Source of the DNA: an uncultured Eubacteriales bacterium
GTDB taxonomy: Bacteria > Bacillota > Clostridia > Christensenellales > CAG-917
Direction: 5' to 3'
Assembly: GCA_900550855.1 (NCBI GenBank)
Contig: URTQ01000033.1
Location: forward strand, 1 to 11,603
Length of the DNA stretch: 11,603 nt
Both the position numbers and the translations under genes were made by a program. Position 1 is the stretch's first letter. Each line of letters starts with the position of its first letter. The notes below the pieces were generated by a model that made no database searches, was not told the DNA's origin, and worked only from the letters and a program-made list of their open reading frames with translations. This document shows positions 7,601-11,603 of this stretch, one piece after another.

Positions 7601-10600
7601 GCAACGTGGGAATGGGCAGGCAACGTATCTTTTGTTGAACAAGATACTTATGCTTGGGAATACGTTGCAGAAAGCAACAGTTGGAGAAGTACGAACTGGC
7701 ATGCGACGTGTGCTTCGGGTAGCCATACTTATTCAAAGATGCAAATTCAATGGACAAGCGGCGTTGCAGTTATCGAGTTTGACTACTGGGTAACCGGCGA
7801 ACAAGGCTATGACTACTTGACCATTTGGTATTACGACTCAACAGGCGCAAGAAAGTCGATTATCACAAAAGGTGCAGACATCACAAAAGAAAATGCAAAA
7901 CACCTTGTCTGTATACTCGACGCGGAAGGCGAAGAGATTTCGATTGAGTACAGCAAAGACAGTAGCGGCGATGGCAGCAACGGCGAAGAAGACAGAGCGT
8001 TTGTAGAAAACCTCAAAATCAACGGCATTCCCGTTGTTGCGCAAAATTCGCTCTTTGAGAATGCAGGCACTTATAAGAACGGCGAAGACGAAATCGCACT
8101 CAGCGCAGGCAGCATAATCTCAATCGGCGAAAACAAGTATTCGTTCTCAGTGGTGAACGATAACGTTATCGGTGCAATGATCGAAGGCGTATACAAAGAG
8201 TTCACTCTTGACATTACTGCAAAGACTTACACCGTGACAGAACCCAAAGTGACCGTTTCCTACGACTATAACGGACACGGTACGAACAGTTCCGCACAAG
8301 TCGGCAAATACAGCAATCAAACGCTTTTGACAGACGTTCCGACGGCAGACGGATTCGTGTTCCGCGGCTGGTACACCGACGCGGCATTGACGACGGAAGC
8401 CCCGGCAACGTTCGTTGCAAGCGCAGACGTAACGTTCTATGCAAAATGGGACGAAGCAGTCACGCTCACCTACAAGTATCTCGACGGAACAACTGCCGAC
8501 GTCGTTGAAAACTACTATGCAAACGATACAGTGACAACCCTCAAAGCAGTTGACTTCATGTTCGGTACGAAAGCGTTTGCGGGTTGGTTCACCAAAGACG
8601 GTAGCGAAACAGGCGACTACGGCGAGGAATTTGTCAAAGACACCGTTCTTACTCAAAACACGACGGTTTACGCAAAGTGGATTGAGCCGAATGCGTTGAT
8701 GGGTACATATGTCGGTTATGAGATTTATAGCGATAGTATTTGCCAAGCAAATAAGACTCTTACAATCGACGTGTTCGGAAATGCAACAGGTGCTAAGTCG
8801 GGATCGGTTACAGGTTATAACGCTGAAACAGGATTCTTTAAATTTGGTTCAAGTTATGCGTACTTTGATGCAGAGCACAAGATGATTGTAGTAAGTTACA
8901 ATTCGTCCTCGGCATTTGGTTCTGATACGTATTTCTTCTTCCAAGCAGATAGTGTAAGCACGTCTGCAAGCAATCTTGTTTCTTGGAATAGCAACAAGAC
9001 CAGATTGATAACTTTCACGGTTGACGGAAACGAAACAAATGTGTTCCTCAATGACACTGCTGTATACTACGGTGTAACGTGGTCTGCGGTCGATTCGAAA
9101 GATGCGGCTGTCACGGCGCTTTCGGATGTTAAGAGCAAAGCGGATATAATCACTATTGTTGCGGGCGAACAGACATTGAAGTTTGCAAAGAGCAGCAGCA
9201 ACAACTTTGTTGTGACTGACGGCAACGAAGGCACTTACGCAAGCGGTTCAGATTCCGTAAGACTCAACGGTGCAGGTACTGTAACTGGTACGTTCAACGG
9301 CACTGCAATCACCGGCACATACAAAGCGGCGGCAAACGACGCTGGTTACGGCTTCGACGTAACGACTACCGACAAGAAAGCAACATACACGCTCAGCATC
9401 AACAAGGACGACCATACTTATACGATGGCAGAGAATAGAGTCACCATCACTTACGTCAACGGTAAAGTGGCGGTTGAATCTGTAAGCGTGTTCAGAAACG
9501 TAAGCACAACGCTTTATGCAGGCGATGACCTTGCGGTTGATGGATTCAAGTTCCGCGGCTGGTTTGACAACGAAGCATATAGCGGCTCTGCAAAGACAAC
9601 CGTAACGCCTACGGACAACGTTACGTTCTATGCAAAATACGACGCAGCGGTAGTCCTCACGTTCGATTTCAACGGATATACGGATGGTAGCGGCAATGCC
9701 AGCACTTCGATTGAGGGCAAGTACGTCGGTGACACAGTCGGCACACTTCCGACAGTCCTCGATGCCGTAAAATACGAAGGCAAAGCGTTTGCAGGTTGGT
9801 TCTTGAAGAACGAAGACGGTTCGTTTGGCGACCAAGCGACCACATCTACTAAACTTGAAAGCGTGTCTGTGACTTACTATGCAAAGTGGGTTAATGCGCC
9901 AAAGGCGGTTGGAACTTACAAAGGTTGGAACTTCTACGGTTCAACCACAACTGGTACAAAAGCAAATAAAGATCTCAACACGTCGTTGCTTACGATAAAC
10001 ACCAACGGCAGTTACACCGGCAACGGTATTACGGCGGGAACTCTTACAGACGAACAAGCGAATATGACGGAAGGCGCTATGGTGCTTGGCGGCGGAAAGA
10101 GTTATCACTACGTTAACGCTACACTCGGCGTCGTATGGCGTGCATTTGGTTCTTCAAAAGCTACAGGCGTTGGCGACGATACCTACCTTGCGTTCAATAT
10201 CGACCTTGTTTCAAGTGTTGATTATTCCGGATGCAAGAACGGAAACGGCGGCTATCTCGGTTATCTCAAGATAACTTATACCGACAGTTCTGTAAAATAT
10301 GCGTTCTTGTATGACAACAAGGTTGTCGAAGTCGGTTCGTTCGGCACGGATGTCGACGTCAAAAACATCAAAGATACAGACGTAACGGTTTACGACACGG
10401 ATAACAGCATCTACGCAAAAGTTGTCAACAAGTCGGTGCTTCTCAACGATGGCAAGTCCGGCTCTTACAACAACACGGAAGCATACGGCGAAATCGCACT
10501 CGACGGTTTTGGAACGATCACCGTCGGCGAAGCAACGGGTTCTTACACGCTTGACGGCGACAAGGTTACGTTTGTTGTGAACAACGCAATGAGAGTTGTC

Positions 10601-11146
10601 ACTCTCGGCGAAGGCACTTACACCAAGACGCTTGACGGTTATGATGGAACTTACACGCTTCCCGACGCAAGCACTTTGGCACTTGACGGTTACGGCAATG
10701 TCACCGGCACAAGCAAGACCTACGTTGTAAACGGAACAAACATCACCATTTACGACGGCGAGACGTCAACCGTTTACGGACTCGATGTCGAGAATAAAGT
10801 GTTGCTTGGCAAGAGCGTGTTTGCAAATTACAAATTCCTTTTGAATAACAATGCTGCAAAATACATCCAATTTAATGACAGCGTCGATATTGCGGGACGT
10901 ATTGTGATTGGCAATTTCGGATATTTCTATGTAGACTTTGCAAACGGTGTGCTTTCAGGAAACGAACTTACGGTTACAGTAACTGCACACGGTGGCAATA
11001 TGGGTAATGTCGGAAAGACCATTACGTTTACAGTATCAGGAAATACTCTTACCGTTAAAGCGTGCCCCGGTCTTAACACAAACCTTTCAAGCGAATACAG
11101 CTTGGAAGTCGGAACGGTTTATACTTGTGAAGGATTCTCGCTTTAA
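4625..11146 (+). CDS. Giant modular surface lipoprotein: His/Cys repeats plus InlB/Flg_new-type B-repeats
   Basis: The 2173-residue product starts at an ATG with a strong ribosome-binding site. Residues 1-22 are a signal peptide (KRNK, then a hydrophobic core) ending in F-V-A-C, so Cys23 is the probable lipidated residue; Phe at -3 is slightly atypical. Domain order: His/Cys repeats at 32-333; Cys-rich C-x-C-G and C-x-x-C-G segment at 334-523; beta region 524-774; then three supermodules starting at 775, 1148 and 1536. Each has a G(T/S)Y module and a pair of B-repeats (840-997, 1209-1355, 1606-1758) with the G-W ... Y/F-x-A-x-W/Y signature. Unit one also carries a jelly-roll-like domain at 1000-1135; the other two carry a 180-187-residue beta domain instead. 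The C-terminus (1946-2173) has DGxG modules and no LPXTG or membrane helix. B-repeats are typical of surface proteins such as internalin B. It is probably a lipid-anchored adhesin or binding protein; ligand unknown. Confidence 0.95.
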   Translation: MKRNKVLFVIAIVAMLAVLFVACDNSQPEHTHTYGAWTIATAPTETDAGTATRVCSCGDVETATVAKLSDASVWSVKTSQDATHTSKGYKVYESAYGTVTVEVAKGEHAYGAWTITTEPTATEAGKAIRVCVCGSYEEVALAVLTDTSVWTKKEKQAQSHTEDGIVEYTSEYGKVTVTTAKAGHTYGAWTFATEPTETAAGVAKRVCSCGDEQTQPVAKLTDTSVWTVSVNQESSHTQGGVKVYTSVYGTIIKTSDQGTHTFGSWEITTDPTEENTGVAKRYCSCGFFEQVTIPALSNSIWTRGENSATHFEPGKVTYTSEYGTVTIVTEVQQHVYGAWESNGNGTHTHKCVSDDHEETKDCAYNQQVTTTAYLAQAATCDSPAKYYYSCVCGAKSNHTFTYGGALGHNYDNFQVTDATCTEDGAVTATCTREGCGHVYNKTIAKLGHDHEGGCVPYENIGEDWDTAEDGSEHHIYRCSRCGAYDTENLEEHHFGDTVEYVLSSGTQGWHSVYAVSVCSDCGRTKKDDAFDGNYVESDFFTKGDVKEADYNEGGYVEYTYKKTNTTFRINFAKLTAPYEGVTYYAFELSQNGETSLVKVNSFTASVTFDENGSGVGDYSPLKGDCTIRIEDKNTGAVTFTRDDSGTVHNERGYIDLSTGIVVLTKNSVYDSVYFMIPSTYSIKAADVNGAVWTDSMAISYAAECAYEIKHGFNFFVYDETVYFGAKYFDAEGNEIKGADCATANYVKAVDAQNNKVQTFARNASGALQVTDGLEGSYPDSTYNAVVLNGVGGATIDGKAGVYFKEADKEYYELYVGESVEAATEYYTFVIANGTISVTKPTATFMFKGTDEEIQDQEVFINVTTTLPTPAEKTGYLFKGWKVEGAEGTETLTYKATVATEIYTFEASWTNSSQLTVKGLLAEDEAAYGTKAIGYGDTYVSALPNYAYNTTFKDGYTFVGWKLDNGNGTLDESDEDIQDEDVVNVVGANLVIFATWEWAGNVSFVEQDTYAWEYVAESNSWRSTNWHATCASGSHTYSKMQIQWTSGVAVIEFDYWVTGEQGYDYLTIWYYDSTGARKSIITKGADITKENAKHLVCILDAEGEEISIEYSKDSSGDGSNGEEDRAFVENLKINGIPVVAQNSLFENAGTYKNGEDEIALSAGSIISIGENKYSFSVVNDNVIGAMIEGVYKEFTLDITAKTYTVTEPKVTVSYDYNGHGTNSSAQVGKYSNQTLLTDVPTADGFVFRGWYTDAALTTEAPATFVASADVTFYAKWDEAVTLTYKYLDGTTADVVENYYANDTVTTLKAVDFMFGTKAFAGWFTKDGSETGDYGEEFVKDTVLTQNTTVYAKWIEPNALMGTYVGYEIYSDSICQANKTLTIDVFGNATGAKSGSVTGYNAETGFFKFGSSYAYFDAEHKMIVVSYNSSSAFGSDTYFFFQADSVSTSASNLVSWNSNKTRLITFTVDGNETNVFLNDTAVYYGVTWSAVDSKDAAVTALSDVKSKADIITIVAGEQTLKFAKSSSNNFVVTDGNEGTYASGSDSVRLNGAGTVTGTFNGTAITGTYKAAANDAGYGFDVTTTDKKATYTLSINKDDHTYTMAENRVTITYVNGKVAVESVSVFRNVSTTLYAGDDLAVDGFKFRGWFDNEAYSGSAKTTVTPTDNVTFYAKYDAAVVLTFDFNGYTDGSGNASTSIEGKYVGDTVGTLPTVLDAVKYEGKAFAGWFLKNEDGSFGDQATTSTKLESVSVTYYAKWVNAPKAVGTYKGWNFYGSTTTGTKANKDLNTSLLTINTNGSYTGNGITAGTLTDEQANMTEGAMVLGGGKSYHYVNATLGVVWRAFGSSKATGVGDDTYLAFNIDLVSSVDYSGCKNGNGGYLGYLKITYTDSSVKYAFLYDNKVVEVGSFGTDVDVKNIKDTDVTVYDTDNSIYAKVVNKSVLLNDGKSGSYNNTEAYGEIALDGFGTITVGEATGSYTLDGDKVTFVVNNAMRVVTLGEGTYTKTLDGYDGTYTLPDASTLALDGYGNVTGTSKTYVVNGTNITIYDGETSTVYGLDVENKVLLGKSVFANYKFLLNNNAAKYIQFNDSVDIAGRIVIGNFGYFYVDFANGVLSGNELTVTVTAHGGNMGNVGKTITFTVSGNTLTVKACPGLNTNLSSEYSLEVGTVYTCEGFSL
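4718..5623 (+). repeat. Four tandem His/Cys repeats of 76, 76, 76 and 74 residues
   Basis: Units start at residues 32, 108, 184 and 260. Each begins H-x-(Y/F)-G-x-W, continues with P-T and an A/T-G, then R-x-C-x-C-G, and a later S-x-W or (S/N)-x-x-W. It then has (S/T)-H-(T/F) and a closing (V/I)-x-Y-x-S-x-Y-G-x-(V/I). The His, both Cys and the second His are kept in all four units: 32/55/57/84, 108/131/133/160, 184/207/209/236 and 260/283/285/310. Some segments are nearly identical in DNA, for example around 5057-5077 and 5285-5305, pointing to recent duplication. Confidence 0.9.
5624..6193 (+). repeat. Cys/His-rich segment with canonical C-x-x-C-G repeats
   Basis: Residues 334-523 hold a diverged fifth H-x-Y-G-x-W start, then Cys pairs at 351/362, 390/392, 430/435, 478/481 and 518/521. 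Cys420 lies in A-T-C-T-E-D-G. The unit around 408-448 (G-H-N-Y ... A-T-C-T-E-x-G ... C ... C-G ... L-G-H) resembles short Cys repeats that are common in Clostridia surface proteins. Metal binding or disulfides are possible. Confidence 0.7.
6194..6946 (+). other. Beta-rich region between Cys-rich and B-repeat parts of the lipoprotein
   Basis: Residues 524-774 are rich in alternating hydrophobic and polar residues (for example V-T-F-D-E-N-G-S-G-V-G-D-Y), suggesting beta sheet. The segment ends with a stretch that precedes a G-S-Y module, as in the later supermodules. I do not recognise a named family. Confidence 0.5.
7142..7615 (+). repeat. InlB/Flg_new-type B-repeat pair 1
   Basis: Residues 840-997 contain two units ending in F-E-A-S-W and I-F-A-T-W, each with a central G-Y-x-F-x-G-W-K strand. 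This matches the beta-grasp-like B-repeat known from internalin B and many Bacillota surface proteins. The second unit carries an Asp/Asn-rich loop at 963-980. Confidence 0.8.
7622..8030 (+). other. Jelly-roll / carbohydrate-binding-like domain in the lipoprotein
   Basis: Residues about 1000-1135 contain F-D-Y-W-V, Y-D-Y-L-T-I-W-Y-Y, and S-I-E-Y-S-K-D-S-S ... D-R-A-F-V-E-N-L-K-I. This resembles the concanavalin-like or MAM-like sandwich seen in many exported Clostridia proteins. Two cysteines lie in the domain (A-T-C-A-S-G and H-L-V-C-I-L). It is absent from the other two supermodules. Ligand binding, perhaps glycan, is inferred from fold resemblance only. Confidence 0.55.
8249..8689 (+). repeat. 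InlB/Flg_new-type B-repeat pair 2
   Basis: Residues 1209-1355 form two units ending T-F-Y-A-K-W and T-V-Y-A-K-W. The first has the textbook core F-R-G-W-Y-T-D and opens with V-S-Y-D-Y-N-G. The match to the Flg_new / Listeria-Bacteroides repeat is the clearest domain call in the window. Confidence 0.9.
8690..9229 (+). other. GTY-type beta domain, copy 1
   Basis: Residues 1356-1535 begin M-G-T-Y-V-G and share a pattern with residues 1759-1945: G-T-Y-x-G ... L-T-I ... G ... D-T-Y ... F. A lipocalin-like barrel is one possibility because of the G-T-Y/W-x-G opening, but I cannot confirm it. Synonymous codon use here is more AT-ending than in the N-terminal repeats. Confidence 0.45.
9440..9898 (+). 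repeat. InlB/Flg_new-type B-repeat pair 3
   Basis: Residues 1606-1758 hold two units ending T-F-Y-A-K-Y and T-Y-Y-A-K-W, with cores F-R-G-W-F and F-A-G-W-F. The last Trp of the first unit is replaced by Tyr. DNA similarity to pair 2 indicates that pairs 2 and 3 arose by duplication of the whole two-repeat block. Confidence 0.85.
9899..10459 (+). other. GTY-type beta domain, copy 2
   Basis: Residues 1759-1945 begin P-K-A-V-G-T-Y-K-G and correspond to copy 1 at 1356-1535 in position and in the D-T-Y-L-x-F and late V-x-V-Y-D landmarks. It is about 7 residues longer and clearly diverged. Function unknown. Confidence 0.45.
10460..11143 (+). other. C-terminal DGxG beta modules of the lipoprotein
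   Basis: Residues 1946-2173 contain two L-D-G-(F/Y)-G turns and G-S-Y / G-T-Y strands, then L-L-G-K-S-V-F-A-N-Y-K-F and a final beta stretch. The first protein's C-terminus has the matching I-D-G-F-G, G-T-Y and L-L-A-G-K-S-Y-T-A-S-Y-S-F, which supports common descent. No cell-wall sorting signal is present. Confidence 0.6.
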
Positions 11147-11179
11147 TCTCACTTGACCTTGTGTCACGAAACAAAAATC

Positions 11180-11211
11180 AAAAGCACTTCCGAAAATTCG
11201 GAAGTGCTTTT
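11180..11211 (+). terminator. Rho-independent terminator of the lipoprotein gene
   Basis: A perfect 15-bp stem, AAAAGCACTTCCGAA (11180-11194) with TTCGGAAGTGCTTTT (11197-11211), encloses a 2-nt loop 33 nt after the stop codon. The T-rich 3' arm continues into CCTTTTC. The A-rich 5' arm makes it potentially bidirectional. Confidence 0.88.
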
Positions 11212-11220
11212 CCTTTTCAC

Positions 11221-11287
11221 CTGCGTAGCAGATTTCATCTCGTAGAGATTTCACATCACGCAGTGAGATTTCACCCGACACGGTCGG
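11221..11287. repeat. Array of four mini-hairpins separated by GATTTCA
   Basis: Four stems, each with a 3-nt loop, occur in a row: CTGC-GTA-GCAG (11221-11231), ATCTC-GTA-GAGAT (11237-11249), TCAC-GCA-GTGA (11256-11266) and CCGAC-ACG-GTCGG (11275-11287). Stem sequences differ, but each is followed by GATTTCA or GATTTAA (11231, 11247, 11267, 11287). The array lies exactly between two strong terminators. Confidence 0.8.
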
Positions 11288-11294
11288 ATTTAAC

Positions 11295-11329
11295 TGAAAA
11301 AGGCAAGTCGACTTGACTTGCCTTTTTCA
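11295..11329. terminator. Second strong terminator, probably bidirectional
   Basis: TGAAAAAGGCAAGTC (11295-11309) pairs perfectly with GACTTGCCTTTTTCA (11315-11329), a 15-bp stem with a 5-nt loop. A-run and T-run lie symmetrically in the arms, so it can act on both strands. It comes 84 nt after the first terminator. Confidence 0.8.
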
Positions 11330-11350
11330 TGGTACACCCAGGCGGACTTG
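11330..11350 (-). other. Possible tRNA 3'-end remnant
   Basis: Read on the minus strand, these 21 bases give a T-loop-like CAAGT, then CCGCC, TGGGTGT, A and CCA, as in a tRNA 3' end. The rest of a tRNA is missing: the expected GGCGG and an acceptor 5' strand do not occur upstream. It may be an integration-site scar or chance. Confidence 0.3.
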
Positions 11351-11373
11351 TAGTGAACGAAGTGAGCGTAATA

Positions 11374-11468
11374 GCGATTGTTGCGCATTGCGCCAATCGC
11401 GTCTACGTTAAACAAACGGCGCGTTGCGCCTGTGCGCTATGCGCACGACACTTTGTGTCTATTTTTTT
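11374..11468. repeat. Second mini-hairpin group ending in a T-tract
   Basis: GCGATTG/CAATCGC (11374-11380, 11394-11400) encloses GCGC-ATT-GCGC. Next come GGCGC-GTT-GCGCC (11418-11430), GTGCGC-TAT-GCGCAC (11432-11446) and GACAC-TTT-GTGTC (11447-11459), the last three almost end to end. Seven T's follow at 11462-11468, so the last stems could terminate transcription on the + strand. Confidence 0.7.
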
Positions 11469-11568
11469 GCTATGTCCTCTTCGCACGATTTCGGCAAATG
11501 CCGCGCGCTTGCCGCTCTCTTTGCTCGTGGTCAGCGAAAGGTAGAGAATCCGTTTGGTGCTTTATGAA

Positions 11569-11594
11569 AAAATCCCTTGATAACAAGGGATTTT
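11569..11594 (-). terminator. Terminator-like hairpin at right edge
   Basis: AAAATCCCTTG (11569-11579) and CAAGGGATTTT (11584-11594) form an 11-bp stem with an ATAA loop. On the minus strand the T-run is longest (six T's from the complement of 11567-11572). It therefore fits the end of a minus-strand gene lying to the right of the window, though it may work in both directions. Confidence 0.65.
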
Positions 11595-11603
11595 GAATGG
11601 CTA

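Larger units (their letters stand above)
6947..10459 (+). repeat. Three tandem supermodules of 373, 388 and 410 residues
   Basis: The landmark G-(T/S)-Y at residues 775, 1148, 1536 and 1946 marks the unit starts. Within each unit the order is a small G(T/S)Y beta module, a V/A-T-x-x-Y/F strand opening the first B-repeat, a second B-repeat, and a larger beta domain. DNA similarity is clear between units 2 and 3: both contain ACGTTCTATGCAAAAT (near 8432 and 9622) and TTCCGCGGCTGG. Internal duplication followed by divergence is the simplest reading. Confidence 0.7.
11147..11603. other. Gene-free intergenic region with terminators and hairpin arrays
   Basis: No convincing gene lies in these 457 bases. 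They hold two strong terminator stems, an array of four mini-hairpins (11221-11287), a sequence resembling a tRNA 3' end (11330-11350), a second hairpin group with a T-tract (11374-11468), and a terminator-like hairpin at 11569-11594. Short open frames here read through palindromes, lack ribosome-binding sites, and encode Ala/Arg/Cys-rich nonsense. Confidence 0.75.

Noticed and set aside
6611..7726. Minus-strand open frame of 371 codons
   Set aside because: Same shadow effect; Cys/Val/Arg-rich and entirely inside a well-supported + strand gene.
10460..11146. LPXTG-type or transmembrane C-terminal anchor
   Set aside because: No LPXTG-like motif, hydrophobic helix or basic tail is present at the end of the protein.
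11330..11410. Complete tRNA gene on the minus strand
   Set aside because: Only the 3' end resembles a tRNA; there is no matching T-stem 5' strand, anticodon arm, D arm or acceptor 5' strand.
11221..11459. CRISPR array
   Set aside because: Repeats are only about 7 nt (GATTTCA), spacers are short hairpins, and there are no cas genes.
11329..11596. Two short + strand open frames of about 71-72 codons in the 3' intergenic region
   Set aside because: One begins in the terminator stem and runs through the tRNA-like fragment; both are built from palindromes and lack ribosome-binding sites.

Overview
The window looks like chromosome from an uncultured low-to-mid-GC Bacillota, most likely a Clostridia-type gut anaerobe. 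This rests on a Gram-positive-style lipoprotein signal, InlB/Flg_new-type B-repeats, a strong AAAGGAG ribosome-binding site, a consensus TTGACA promoter, and rho-independent terminators with long stems. The taxonomic call is inference; there is no rRNA or housekeeping gene to anchor it.

Layout. (1) 1..4335, + strand: the 3' 1444 codons of a giant exported protein whose N-terminus lies before the window. It has a proline-rich linker, about seven Ig-like beta repeats, a Gly/Asp/Tyr acidic linker, and a long beta-rich C-terminal region. (2) 4336..4624: a regulatory gap with a consensus promoter starting 3 nt after the first stop codon, followed by a leader of about 250 nt rich in palindromes. 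(3) 4625..11146, + strand: a complete 2173-residue lipoprotein. It starts with four His/Cys repeats of 74-76 residues and further Cys-rich repeats. Then come three supermodules of 373-410 residues, each containing a pair of B-repeats, and a beta-rich C-terminus. (4) 11147..11603: no gene; a terminator, an array of four mini-hairpins, a second terminator, a sequence resembling a tRNA 3' end, a second group of mini-hairpins with a T-tract, and a terminator-like hairpin at the right edge that suits a minus-strand gene outside the window.

The two proteins look like diverged members of one surface-protein family: both have small 'GTY...DGxG' beta modules and related C-terminal motifs. Both would sit outside the membrane. 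The second is lipid-anchored, and neither shows an LPXTG or C-terminal membrane anchor. A role in adhesion or binding of glycans or host/matrix ligands is plausible but unproven. No enzyme, secretion machinery, defence system, mobile-element gene or CRISPR array is visible. The most unusual features are the His/Cys repeats of the lipoprotein and the intergenic arrays of unrelated mini-hairpins that share a 3-nt-loop geometry.
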